A DNA stretch of 64,000 nucleotides from Longimicrobiales bacterium (GTDB lineage Bacteria; Gemmatimonadota; Gemmatimonadetes; Longimicrobiales; Gaopeijiaceae), in the NCBI GenBank assembly GCA_028279425.1, contig JANQNV010000184.1, forward strand, positions 1-64,000. The letters are read 5' to 3'. The translations under genes were made by a program, and so were the position numbers. Below the pieces are notes generated by a model, which did no database searches, had not been told where the DNA came from, and saw only the letters and a list, made by a program, of their open reading frames with translations. This document shows positions 16,539 through 24,870 of this stretch, piece by piece (positions within the stretch are counted from its first letter, which is position 1; every line of letters begins with the position of its first letter).

Positions 16539-17762
16539 TCATCCCTCCCCGTCGACATCGCTCGGATCCGCGCCCATCGTCGCCCGCGGATGGTGGGCTC
16601 GGTGCACCTCCGTGAGATAGGTGCGGTCGACGTGGGTGTAGATCTGTGTCGTGGAGATGTCGACGTGGCCGAGGAGCTCCTGGACGGCGGCGAGGTCGGC
16701 GCCGCCCTCGAGCAGGTGGGTCGCAAAGGTGTGACGGAGGGTGTGCGGCGACACCTTGCGCTCGATACCCGCGGCCTCGGCGCTCCGCCCCACCAGCGTC
16801 CAGACGGTCTGCCGCGTGAGCGGTCGGCCGCGCACGCTGAGGAACACGCTGCCGCCACTCCCGCCGGACGGTAGCCCCGGCCGCACCTCGCGGATGTAGC
16901 GCTCCAGAGCTCGTGCGGCCGGGGCGCCCAGCGGCACGAGGCGCTCCTTCGAGCCCTTGCCCCGCACGAGCAGGACGCCCTCGTCGAGATCCACGCCGGT
17001 GAGTCGCAGATCGACTACCTCCGACACCCGCAGACCGGACGAGTAGAGGACCTCGAGAACCGCACGGTCGCGCCAGTAGAGCCGACCCTCCGACGCGGGG
17101 GCTTCGACGAGCCGCTCGACCTCGTCGCGCGAGAGGACGTCGGGCAGGGTGCGCCAGGTGCGCGGAGACTCGAGGCGCTCGGTCGGGTCCTCCTCGAGGA
17201 AACCCTCCTCCACCAGGAAGCCGAAGTAGGTACGCAGCGCCGACTGGGCCCGACGAATGGAGGTGGCCGCCAACCCCTCCTCCTTGAGCCGATAGGTGTA
17301 CTCCCGGAGATGCCGATGGTCGACTCGGTCGGGTCGCTCGACGGCTTCCTCCCGCAGGAAGGCGAGCAGGCGCACGAGGTCTCGGGTGTAGGCCTCGAGC
17401 GTGCGGCGGGCGAGCCCCTTCTCGAAGGCGAGGTAGTCGAGGAACTGCTCCAAACGAAACGCGCGTCGAGTGTCGTCCAGAGGCCCACTCGACCCATCGT
17501 CGGCCGCGCCGCTCAAACCGTCGTCGGCCGCGCCGCTCACAGGGTCGTCGGCGCCGCCGCTGACGACGTCTTCCGGCGCGCCGCTGACGAGATCGTCGCC
17601 CGACCCGCCGCGCACGCCGGCGGGCCTGCCGCTCACGTCGCCCGACCCGCCGCCCACGTCGCCCGGCCTGCCGCCCACGTCGCCCGGCCCGCCGCCCACG
17701 TCGCCCGGCCTGCCGCCCACGTCGCCCGGCCCGCCGCCCTCGCCGCCCGGCCCGCCGCTCAC
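16539..17762 (-). CDS. xerD: XerC/XerD-type tyrosine recombinase with repeat N-terminus
   Basis: It is a site-specific recombinase of the Xer type, which resolves chromosome dimers at dif. The normal protein starts about residue 100 with the SAM-like N-domain (FLDYLAFEKGLARRTLEAYT). The catalytic set is complete: R245 in SSGLRVSEV, K272 in GKGSKERLV, H340 and R343 in SPHTLRHTFATHLL, H366 in LLGHVDISTTQ and Y375 in IYTHV. Residues 1-98 are an extension built from heptapeptides such as GGGPGDV and GGRPGDV, then VSGAADDG-like units. The GTG start overlaps the dedA stop as GTGA, but several internal GTG or TTG codons could also serve. XerC and XerD cannot be separated from sequence alone. Confidence 0.88.
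   Translation of the reverse strand: MSGGPGGEGGGPGDVGGRPGDVGGGPGDVGGRPGDVGGGSGDVSGRPAGVRGGSGDDLVSGAPEDVVSGGADDPVSGAADDGLSGAADDGSSGPLDDTRRAFRLEQFLDYLAFEKGLARRTLEAYTRDLVRLLAFLREEAVERPDRVDHRHLREYTYRLKEEGLAATSIRRAQSALRTYFGFLVEEGFLEEDPTERLESPRTWRTLPDVLSRDEVERLVEAPASEGRLYWRDRAVLEVLYSSGLRVSEVVDLRLTGVDLDEGVLLVRGKGSKERLVPLGAPAARALERYIREVRPGLPSGGSGGSVFLSVRGRPLTRQTVWTLVGRSAEAAGIERKVSPHTLRHTFATHLLEGGADLAAVQELLGHVDISTTQIYTHVDRTYLTEVHRAHHPRATMGADPSDVDGEG
17631..17756. repeat. 21-bp tandem repeat in recombinase N-terminus
   Basis: Six copies of a 21-base unit of the form CACGTCGCCCGGCCTGCCGCC, with CACGTC at about 17634, 17655, 17676, 17697 and 17718. CCTGCC and CCCGCC versions alternate, giving a 42-base superperiod. 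The frame is kept. Confidence 0.85.
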
Positions 17763-18379
17763 GAGCCCGGCTCCTCATCGTCGTGGCGGGTCTTCCACCA
17801 CCAGTACGCCAGGCCGGAGACCACGACGACGGCGATCACGAGCAGAGTGCGATTGGCGCTCCCGAGGAGCTCCTCCACGCGTTCGAGGTTCTGGCCCGCG
17901 GTGAGGCCGAGCCACACCAGACCTCCGTACCAGATCCCCGACGCCACCGCGACGGGGGCCGCCGTCCGCCAGAATCCCTGATGCGAAATGCCGGCGAAGG
18001 CCGGCACCACCGCTCTCAGCCCCGGCAGGAACCGGGCGAAGAAGACGGCGCTGGTGCCGAAGCGCCCATAGAACCGCTCGATGCGCCGCAACTGTCCCGG
18101 GCGCAACACCCAGCGACCCGCACCGAGCTCGAAAAACGACCGACCGTAGCGGTGCCCCATCTGGTAGACGACGAGGGCGCCGGCCACGTTGGCGGCCCAC
18201 GTCAGGAAGCCGGCGTAGAGAGGGTCGACGACCTGCCGGGAGGCGAGGAGGCCCGCCACGACCACGAAGGTATCCGCCGGAATCGGGGGTACGAGGTTTT
18301 CGATCGCGGCGCCGAGGGCGAGGAGGGTGTAGACGGCCCACCCCGGCAGTCCAGCCAGCAGGTCGAGGGCCTCTACCAT
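17759..18379 (-). CDS. DedA family membrane protein
   Basis: It is a 206-aa integral membrane protein of the DedA/SNARE-associated family, proposed to move polyprenyl phosphate or phospholipids across the inner membrane. Family signatures are ENLVPPIPADTFVVVAG near residue 27, VVYQMGHRYGR, and the conserved FFARFLPGLRAVVPAFAGIS with its essential Arg residues. Five or more hydrophobic segments are visible, ending in a basic, acidic-tailed C-terminus after YWWWKTR. The end overlaps the recombinase start by four bases; ispF is 21 bases upstream. Confidence 0.9.
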   Translation of the reverse strand: MVEALDLLAGLPGWAVYTLLALGAAIENLVPPIPADTFVVVAGLLASRQVVDPLYAGFLTWAANVAGALVVYQMGHRYGRSFFELGAGRWVLRPGQLRRIERFYGRFGTSAVFFARFLPGLRAVVPAFAGISHQGFWRTAAPVAVASGIWYGGLVWLGLTAGQNLERVEELLGSANRTLLVIAVVVVSGLAYWWWKTRHDDEEPGS

Positions 18380-18400
18380 CGTTCGCTCGCCGCCTGCGCG

Positions 18401-18874
18401 CTACATCCGATCGATCAGAGCCACGGCATGCACGGCGAGCCCCTCGCCGGCCCCGATCCAGCCGAGCTTCTCGTTCGTCTTGCCCTTCACCGAAACGAAG
18501 TCGGGTCCAACGCGGAGAACCGTGCCCAGCCGTTCCCGCATCGCATCGACCCACGGTCCGATGCGCGGTGTCTCACAAACGACAGTGACATCGACGTTGA
18601 CGACCTGATAGTTGTCGCGCTCGAGAATGTCCACCGCCGTTCGGAGCAGCTCGATCGAGTCGGCTCCCTTCCAGCGATCCTCACTCGGCGGAAAGTGGGA
18701 ACCGATGTTACCGGCCGACGCCGCCCCGAGCAATGCGTCGGTGACGGCGTGGCACACGGCGTCGCCGTCGGAGTGACCGGCGAGACCCGCGTGGTCGGGT
18801 ATCGTCACCCCGCCCAGGATGAGCGGTCTGGACGAATCGAACCGATGGGAGTCGTAGCCCGTCCCGATCCGCAC
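18401..18874 (-). CDS. ispF: 2-C-methyl-D-erythritol 2,4-cyclodiphosphate synthase
   Basis: It cyclises CDP-methylerythritol 2-phosphate in the non-mevalonate isoprenoid pathway. The 157-aa protein carries the zinc ligands in GYDSHRF and GLAGHSDGD, plus ALLGAASAGNIGSHFPPSE and TNEKLGWIGAGEGLAVHAV, all diagnostic. The GTG at 18874 starts one base after the fabF stop, and residues RIGTGYDSHRF begin the conserved core at once. It is normally partnered with ispD, which is not in the window. Confidence 0.96.
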   Translation of the reverse strand: MRIGTGYDSHRFDSSRPLILGGVTIPDHAGLAGHSDGDAVCHAVTDALLGAASAGNIGSHFPPSEDRWKGADSIELLRTAVDILERDNYQVVNVDVTVVCETPRIGPWVDAMRERLGTVLRVGPDFVSVKGKTNEKLGWIGAGEGLAVHAVALIDRM

Positions 18875-18875
18875 C

Positions 18876-20159
18876 TCAGGCCCCGTCCCACCTCCGGAGC
18901 GCGAGACACACGTTGTGCCCCCCGAACCCGAAGGAGTTGCTGAGGGCGAGGGCCACGGGGCGCTCGACCACGCCGCCGTGCGCATAGTCGAGATCGCAGG
19001 TGGGATCGGGTGTGGTGAAGTTGATCGTCGGAGGAATCCGCTCCTCCTTCATCACCATCGCGCACGCCACGGCCTCGACTGCGCCGGATGCGCCGAGAAG
19101 GTGGCCGGTCATCGACTTGGTCGAGCCGACGACGATCTCGTGCGCCCGAGCTCCGAGAACCGCCTTGATCGCGATGGTCTCGTGCTCGTCGTTCACCGGC
19201 GTCGACGTCCCGTGCGCATTCACGTAGTCGACCGCAGACGGATCGACCTCAGCGTCCTGCAGCGCCAGTCGCATCGCCTCCTGAGCCCCCACGTGCTCCG
19301 GAGGTGGAGAGGTGATGTGATATGCGTCGCCGGTAGCACCATAGCCGACCACCTCGCCGTGGATCGTGGCTCCGCGGGCCAGGGCGTGCCCGAGGTCTTC
19401 GAGCACCAGTGCACCCGCTCCTTCCCCGATCACGAAGCCGTCCCGTGTGGCGTCGAACGGTCGACTCGCGGTCTCCGGCTCGTCGTTGCGGGTGGTCATC
19501 GCCTTCATGGCCGCAAACCCCGCCACGCACATCTGCGTGATGGTCGACTCTGCCCCGCCCGCCAGCATCATGTCGGCGTCTCCGCGCGCGATTGCTCGGA
19601 ACGCATCGCCGATCGCGTGCGCGGACGATGCACACGCGGACACCGTGGCGTAGTTGGGACCCTTCGCGCCGAACCGGATGCTGATCAGTCCGGCGGCGAT
19701 GTCGGGGATGAACATGGGAATGAAGAAGGGACTCACCCGTCGGGGGCCCCGCTCCAGCATCGTGCGGTGCTGCTGTTCGAAGGTGTTGATCCCCCCGATG
19801 CCACTCCCGAATACGACCCCGAAGCGGGCCGGGTCGACCACGTCGCCCGGCCCGTCGGGGAGCCCTGCTGATGCCATGGCTTCGGCCGACGCGACCAGTC
19901 CGAACTGCGCGAACCGGTCGTAGCGTCGCATTTCCTTGGCGTCGATCACATGCGACGGATCGAAGTCCTTCACCTCGCATGCGACCTTGGTCGGAAGGTC
20001 TTCCGCAGGCTCGAACTGGCGGATGGGGCCCCCGCCGCTCGTGCCCGCCAACATGGCGGCCCACATGGCCGGCACGTCGTTCCCCACCGGGGTGACCGCG
20101 CCGAGTCCCGTGATCACGACGCGGCGCTCGGTGGCCGCGGATCCAGTCCTTCCCGTCAT
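18876..20159 (-). CDS. fabF: 3-oxoacyl-ACP synthase II
   Basis: It elongates acyl-ACP with malonyl-ACP (KAS II, 427 aa). The Cys-His-His triad is complete: Cys in ATVSACASSAHAIGDAF, His in NAHGTSTPVNDEHE and His in KSMTGHLLGASGAVEA. GSGIGGINTFEQQ and LSNSFGFGGHNV are also standard. It follows acpP by 18 bases in a fabH-fabD-fabG-acpP-fabF order, the common bacterial arrangement. Confidence 0.97.
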   Translation of the reverse strand: MTGRTGSAATERRVVITGLGAVTPVGNDVPAMWAAMLAGTSGGGPIRQFEPAEDLPTKVACEVKDFDPSHVIDAKEMRRYDRFAQFGLVASAEAMASAGLPDGPGDVVDPARFGVVFGSGIGGINTFEQQHRTMLERGPRRVSPFFIPMFIPDIAAGLISIRFGAKGPNYATVSACASSAHAIGDAFRAIARGDADMMLAGGAESTITQMCVAGFAAMKAMTTRNDEPETASRPFDATRDGFVIGEGAGALVLEDLGHALARGATIHGEVVGYGATGDAYHITSPPPEHVGAQEAMRLALQDAEVDPSAVDYVNAHGTSTPVNDEHETIAIKAVLGARAHEIVVGSTKSMTGHLLGASGAVEAVACAMVMKEERIPPTINFTTPDPTCDLDYAHGGVVERPVALALSNSFGFGGHNVCLALRRWDGA

Positions 20160-20177
20160 GCGTGACCTTCCGGGGGT

Positions 20178-20423
20178 TCAGGTAGCGTCAGCGGCGCGCT
20201 TGTTCATGTAGCTGATCGCGTCGCCCACGGTGCGCAGCGTCTCGGCATCCTCGTCCGGGATGTCGAACCCGAACTCCTCTTCGAAGGCCATCACGAGTTC
20301 GACGGTGTCCAGCGAATCGGCACCGAGATCCTCCACGAACGATGCGTCGTCCGTCACCTTCTCGGGCTCGACACCCAGCTCGTTGATGATGATCTCGCGG
20401 ACTTTGCTTTCGGCGTCGGACAT
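20178..20423 (-). CDS. acpP: Acyl carrier protein
   Basis: It is the 81-aa acidic carrier that holds acyl chains on a phosphopantetheine arm. The attachment Ser is in the canonical [20 protein letters not shown]. The ATG at 20423 has an AGAGGAGAAAG-like ribosome site upstream, as expected for a very abundant protein. It lies 31 bases after the fabG stop. Confidence 0.98.
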   Translation of the reverse strand: MSDAESKVREIIINELGVEPEKVTDDASFVEDLGADSLDTVELVMAFEEEFGFDIPDEDAETLRTVGDAISYMNKRAADAT

Positions 20424-20454
20424 CCCTTTCTCCTCTTGAGTTGCGTGGTCGGAA

Positions 20455-21201
20455 TCACATGACCATCCCGCCGTCGACGGCGAGAACCTGGCCGGTAATG
20501 TAGCGTGCCGAGGGTCCTGCGAGAAATCGCACGACTCCGGCGATATCTTCGGGCTCTCCGAGGCGTCCCATCGGGATGCTGGCCTGGAGAGAATCCGTAG
20601 CTCCGTCACCGAGATCAGCGGTCATATCGGTGCGGATGTAACCCGGTGCGATGGCATTGCACCGGATCCCTCTCGAGGCCAGTTCGCGGGCCACCGATTT
20701 CGTGAACCCGACCAGCCCCGCCTTGGAGGCGGCATAGTTGGCTTGTCCTGCATTCCCCATCAAGCCGACCACCGAAGTGATGTTGATGACGACCCCGGAG
20801 CGGGCCTTCATCATGCCTTTCGTGACCGCCTTCACCGTGTTGTATGCGCCCTTCAGGTTGACCGACATCACGGCGTCCCAGTCGTCTTCCTTCATGCGGA
20901 GGAGAAGGTTGTCGCGCGTGATGCCCGCGTTGTTGACGAGCAGCGACACGGGACCGGCCTCATCGGCGATGCGGCGCACCACATCGACGACGGCCTGGGC
21001 GTCCGACACGTCGCACGCCATGCCGAGGTGGCCCTCTCCCGGAAGAGCCCCGGCGACCTCGGCGGCCGCATCGCCGTTGCGCGCGACCACCACCACAGTC
21101 GCCCCGGCCTCGGCGAGCGACCGCGCGATGGCGCGGCCGATTCCGCGCGAACCACCCGTGACCAGCGCCACCTCGCCCGACAGCTCGCCTACGTCACTCA
21201 T
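20455..21201 (-). CDS. fabG: 3-oxoacyl-ACP reductase
   Basis: It is an NADPH-dependent SDR that reduces beta-ketoacyl-ACP (248 aa). It has [13 protein letters not shown] (cofactor), [16 protein letters not shown], the Ser in [15 protein letters not shown], and YAASK with catalytic Tyr and Lys. It ends [14 protein letters not shown], a typical FabG tail. The start ATG overlaps the fabD stop (ATGA). Confidence 0.97.
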   Translation of the reverse strand: MSDVGELSGEVALVTGGSRGIGRAIARSLAEAGATVVVVARNGDAAAEVAGALPGEGHLGMACDVSDAQAVVDVVRRIADEAGPVSLLVNNAGITRDNLLLRMKEDDWDAVMSVNLKGAYNTVKAVTKGMMKARSGVVINITSVVGLMGNAGQANYAASKAGLVGFTKSVARELASRGIRCNAIAPGYIRTDMTADLGDGATDSLQASIPMGRLGEPEDIAGVVRFLAGPSARYITGQVLAVDGGMVM

Positions 21202-22121
21202 GCCACCATCTCCAATCCCTGGATCTGCTCGACCGTGCCGACGCTGGTGCAGGGAACGCCTCGGGCGTTCCGCCGATGGAGGCCCCGAAGCACGTTGCCG
21301 GGCCCGATCTCGAGGAACGTGTCGGCCCCGGCGTCGATCATGGTCCGCACGCACTCCGACCAACGAACGGCGGCGGTCACCTGCTCGACGAGGAGGTCGC
21401 GGGCATCGAGGCCCCGCACCACCGGACGGGCCGTGACGTTGGAGATCACGGGAACCGCGGGGTCTGCGAACGTCAGGTCGGCGAGGAAGTCGGCCAATCC
21501 GAGGGCCGCCCCCTCCATGAGGGGGGAGTGGAATGCACCCGAGACCGGCAACCGCACGACCCGCATGGCCTCGGCCTCCTCTGCCCTGCGCATCCCCTCC
21601 ACGACACCGGCTTCGTCACCCGAGATGACGATCTGGCCCGGTGAGTTGAAGTTGGCGGGCACGCAGACCCCCGATTCGACCGCATCGCAGACGGCGCGCA
21701 CCACCTCGTCGTCGAGGCCGAGAACCGCTGCCATGGTGCCCGGTCTGGCGTCTCCCGCCTCCGACATCAGCTCTCCGCGCCGTCGTACCGCCCGGATCGC
21801 GGCCTCGAACGTCAGGGTGCCGGCCGCGACGTGAGCCGTGAACTCCCCGAGCGAGTGACCGGCCACCGTCGCGACCGTGCCGATCTCGGCTTCGATCGTG
21901 CGCAGAACGGCGATGGAGTGCAGCAGGAGGGCCGGCTGCGCGTTGCGGGTATCGGTGAGGGTCTCTTCAGGACCGTCGAACATGATGGTCGAGAGCGACA
22001 CTCCGAGCGCGTCGTCGGCCTCTTCGAACAAGGCCCGGGCACCGTCGAACGTGTCGTAGAGATCGCGGCCCATACCCACGAACTGCGAGCCCTGCCCCGG
22101 AAAGAGGAGAGAGAGAGTCAC
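21198..22121 (-). CDS. fabD: Malonyl-CoA:ACP transacylase
   Basis: It loads malonyl groups onto ACP (307 aa). LLFPGQGSQFVGMGRDLY stands at the start. The nucleophile Ser is in VAGHSLGEFTAHVAAG, the Arg in AVRRRGELM, and the His in PVSGAFHSPLM. The GTG at 22121 has GGAA seven bases upstream. It follows fabH by 40 bases. Confidence 0.96.
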   Translation of the reverse strand: MTLSLLFPGQGSQFVGMGRDLYDTFDGARALFEEADDALGVSLSTIMFDGPEETLTDTRNAQPALLLHSIAVLRTIEAEIGTVATVAGHSLGEFTAHVAAGTLTFEAAIRAVRRRGELMSEAGDARPGTMAAVLGLDDEVVRAVCDAVESGVCVPANFNSPGQIVISGDEAGVVEGMRRAEEAEAMRVVRLPVSGAFHSPLMEGAALGLADFLADLTFADPAVPVISNVTARPVVRGLDARDLLVEQVTAAVRWSECVRTMIDAGADTFLEIGPGNVLRGLHRRNARGVPCTSVGTVEQIQGLEMVA

Positions 22122-22161
22122 GAGTGATTCCAGCGTATGGTGGAGGGAGGAGGCGAACCGC

Positions 22162-23151
22162 TCAGGTACGCCACACCATGGCACCCCAGGTGAGTCCTGC
22201 ACCGAAGGTTGCCGTGAGCACGTGCATTCCGGGTTCGACGATGCCCTGCTCGAGCGCCTCGTCGAGCGCCACCGGAATCGAGGCCGAGCTCATGTTGCCG
22301 TAGCGGTCGACGTTCACGAAGACGCGGTCCATGGGGATGCCCGCGTACTTCGCCGTCGCCTCGATGATGCGGATGTTGGCCTGGTGCGGAATCATGAGAT
22401 CGATCTCGTCGCCCGTCAGGCCCGCCTCTGCCAACGCGTGTTCACACGCTTCGGCCATCGAACGCACGGCGTTCTTGAAGATCTCGCGGCCCGACATCTT
22501 CATGAGATGTTCGCCCTGCTCGACAACGGCCTCACTCATGGGCATCCGAACCCCACCCGCGCGGCGGTACAGCAGCTCCGCCAACGTGCCGTCGGATCGG
22601 TGATACGACGACAGGATCCCACGCGAACCGTCGCTCGGGCGCACCACGGCCGCCCCGGATCCGTCGCCGAACAAGACACAGGTGGCGCGATCGGTCCAGT
22701 CGAGAATGTTGCTCATCTTCTCGGTGGCCACGACGAGGGCCGTGTCGCCACGACCGGCGGCCAGATACCCCTCGGCGACGGACAGCCCGTACAACCAACC
22801 CGAGCAGGCGGCCGAGACGTCGAACGCAAGGGCGTTGTCGCACCCGAGGAGCGCCTGCACGTCGCAGGCCGTGGACGGCAGGAGGCGATCGGGAGTGGCT
22901 GTGGAGACGACCACAATATCGACGTCGGCCGCCTCCAACTGGGCACGCTCGAGCGCCTGCGCGGCGGCGGCCCGACCCATCTCGGCAGCCAGCAGATCGG
23001 GCGGTCCAACGCGACGCTCACGGATCCCGGTGCGCGTGCGGATCCATTCGTCGTTGGTTTCGACGATCTCGGCGAGATCGTCGTTGGTCATGACGCGAGA
23101 GGGGAGGAAACGCCCGGTCGATGTGATCTCGACGATCGGGGTTGCGGTCAT
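22162..23151 (-). CDS. fabH: 3-oxoacyl-ACP synthase III
   Basis: It starts fatty-acid synthesis by condensing an acyl-CoA with malonyl-ACP (329 aa). The catalytic Cys is in FDVSAACSGWLYGL, the His in MIPHQANIRIIEA and the Asn in RYGNMSSASIP. TRTGIRERRV near the N-terminus is the CoA-binding Trp/Arg region. It sits between plsX and fabD. Confidence 0.97.
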   Translation of the reverse strand: MTATPIVEITSTGRFLPSRVMTNDDLAEIVETNDEWIRTRTGIRERRVGPPDLLAAEMGRAAAAQALERAQLEAADVDIVVVSTATPDRLLPSTACDVQALLGCDNALAFDVSAACSGWLYGLSVAEGYLAAGRGDTALVVATEKMSNILDWTDRATCVLFGDGSGAAVVRPSDGSRGILSSYHRSDGTLAELLYRRAGGVRMPMSEAVVEQGEHLMKMSGREIFKNAVRSMAEACEHALAEAGLTGDEIDLMIPHQANIRIIEATAKYAGIPMDRVFVNVDRYGNMSSASIPVALDEALEQGIVEPGMHVLTATFGAGLTWGAMVWRT

Positions 23152-23172
23152 GGGTTCTCCGAAGAACGGGCT

Positions 23173-24147
23173 TTATGCGTCGAGTTCAGCGGCCATGTCG
23201 GCGACCATATCGCTTCGCACGGCCTGTGCGGCGACCCGGATCGCATTGCGAATCGCCTTCGGGGGTGAGCCGCCGTGGCAGATGATCGTAACACCGTTGA
23301 CCCCGAGGAGGGGGGCCCCGCCGTACTCGGAATAGTCGAGGAGGCGGGTCACGGAGTCGAGAGGCGGCGAATCGACCGTGTCGGCGAGCTCGTCGCGCAC
23401 CAACCCGAGGATGAACTGTGCGACGGATTCGTAGAACTTGAGGAGCACGTTACCCACGAAGCCATCCGCCACGAGCACGTCGCACGGTCCTTCCAGGACG
23501 TCGCGACCTTCGATGTTGCCCACGAAGTGCAGTCCTTCGTCTTCCTGGAGCAGGCTGAAGGTCTCCTGGGCCCGCTCGTCGCCCTTGGTCGGCTCTTCTC
23601 CGATGTTGAGCAGGCCGATGCGCGGGGACTCGACCCCGAGTACGTCGGCCATGTACACCCGCCCCAGATGGGCGAACTGAACCAACTGTCGGGGCTTGCA
23701 ATCGACGTTGGTGCCCGCGTCGAGGAGCAGCGTCGGGGATCGCCGGGTCGGGAAGAACGTCCCGACCGATGGACGTTCGACCCCGGGAAGCGGCCGCAAG
23801 ACGAACAAGGAGGCCGCCATGACCGCTCCCGTCGATCCCGCGCTCACGAAGGCATCGACGTCGCCCGCCTTGTGCAACTTCAGCCCGACCACGATCGAAG
23901 AGTCGGGCTTCTTGCGAAGCACGCTGGCCGGGGGATCGTCGGCGCTGACCCGCTGAGTCGCGGGGTGGATGGTCAAACGCGGCGTGTCGCTCGCCCCGTG
24001 CCGCTCGAGTTCTTCCCGGATTCGGTCGGGGTCGCCGACCAGAACGAGCTCGATGTCGTCTTCGAGTTCGTTCAACGCACGGAGGGCGCCCTCCACCTCG
24101 ACGGCGGGGGCGGCATCCGTGCCCATGGCATCGAGGGCGATGCGCAC
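23173..24147 (-). CDS. plsX: Phosphate acyltransferase
   Basis: It converts acyl-ACP to acyl-phosphate for phosphatidic acid synthesis (324 aa). It begins RIALDAMGTDAAPAVEVEGA and has FVSAGSTGAVMAASL, LLDAGTNVDCKP, LLNIGEEPTKGDE and VVADGFVGNVLLKFYE, all family motifs. rpmF lies directly upstream and fabH downstream, the conserved yceD-rpmF-plsX-fabH order. Confidence 0.96.
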   Translation of the reverse strand: MRIALDAMGTDAAPAVEVEGALRALNELEDDIELVLVGDPDRIREELERHGASDTPRLTIHPATQRVSADDPPASVLRKKPDSSIVVGLKLHKAGDVDAFVSAGSTGAVMAASLFVLRPLPGVERPSVGTFFPTRRSPTLLLDAGTNVDCKPRQLVQFAHLGRVYMADVLGVESPRIGLLNIGEEPTKGDERAQETFSLLQEDEGLHFVGNIEGRDVLEGPCDVLVADGFVGNVLLKFYESVAQFILGLVRDELADTVDSPPLDSVTRLLDYSEYGGAPLLGVNGVTIICHGGSPPKAIRNAIRVAAQAVRSDMVADMAAELDA

Positions 24148-24160
24148 GGGTACGCCGCCG

Positions 24161-24343
24161 TCAGAGAACGTCGACTTCGATCACCGACTCACCACGGTAC
24201 CACCCGCAGCTCGGGCAGACCCGGTGGGGCTGCTTGGGGTCGCCGCAACGGGGGCACGTGTTGGTCGTGGGCGTCTCCGCCTTGTAGTGCGTACGCCGCT
24301 TCCGCTTCCGCTGTTTGCTGGTCCGCTTCTTCGGGACAGCCAT
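24161..24343 (-). CDS. rpmF: 50S ribosomal protein L32
   Basis: It is a 60-aa large-subunit protein starting [17 protein letters not shown], with the zinc-binding pairs CPRC and CPSC kept. It lies six bases after yceD and 13 before plsX. Confidence 0.98.
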   Translation of the reverse strand: MAVPKKRTSKQRKRKRRTHYKAETPTTNTCPRCGDPKQPHRVCPSCGWYRGESVIEVDVL

Positions 24344-24349
24344 GTCGCC

Positions 24350-24859
24350 TCACTCGGTCTTGAGCGCCCGGAGCGCATCCCATCGGGGATCCGGCTCATC
24401 CGAGCTGCAATCACACGTCATTTCGTTCAGGTTCACGCCGCACGACGGGCAGAGACCTTCACACTCCGCTCGACACACGATCCAACGATCCAACTCGAGG
24501 ATCAGCTCCTCGCGCAGAACGGGCCCGAGATCGAGGTCCACGGCGTCGGCCGCGACCACGCGAACCCCGCCGTCGTCCTCCTGCTCCTCCCGGGGCTCGC
24601 CGAAGACCCAGATGAACTCCAGGTCGATCGGCCGCTGGACCGTCTCCGCACATCGGCGACACTCCGCGAGCCGCCGGCCGGCAACCTCCACCCGGACGAC
24701 GAATTCCCCCGTTCCCGCAACGCTCGCCTGCACCGCCACTTCGACGCCCCCGTCGAACCGCAACCCGCTGTCGTTCCAAAGGGGGTCATCGCGCGAAACG
24801 GTGGCCTCGATCGACAGCGCGCCGTCTCGCTCGAGGCGCGGCAGGTCGAGCGTAAGCAT
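24350..24859 (-). CDS. YceD/DUF177 family protein
   Basis: It is a 169-aa member of the DUF177 (YceD) family, which is almost always next to rpmF and has been linked to 23S rRNA or ribosome biogenesis. The conserved Cys pair lies in LAECRRCAETV, and a second Cys cluster in RAECEGLCPSCGVNLNE and CDCSS suggests metal binding. The ATG at 24859 lies 11 bases after the ackA stop. Confidence 0.85.
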   Translation of the reverse strand: MLTLDLPRLERDGALSIEATVSRDDPLWNDSGLRFDGGVEVAVQASVAGTGEFVVRVEVAGRRLAECRRCAETVQRPIDLEFIWVFGEPREEQEDDGGVRVVAADAVDLDLGPVLREELILELDRWIVCRAECEGLCPSCGVNLNEMTCDCSSDEPDPRWDALRALKTE

Positions 24860-24870
24860 AGCTGGCAAAG

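Noticed and set aside
15592-17778. A 728-residue Arg-rich frame across the repeat zone and the recombinase
   Set aside because: It reads the recombinase in the wrong frame and the repeats elsewhere; no ribosome site or recognisable domain.
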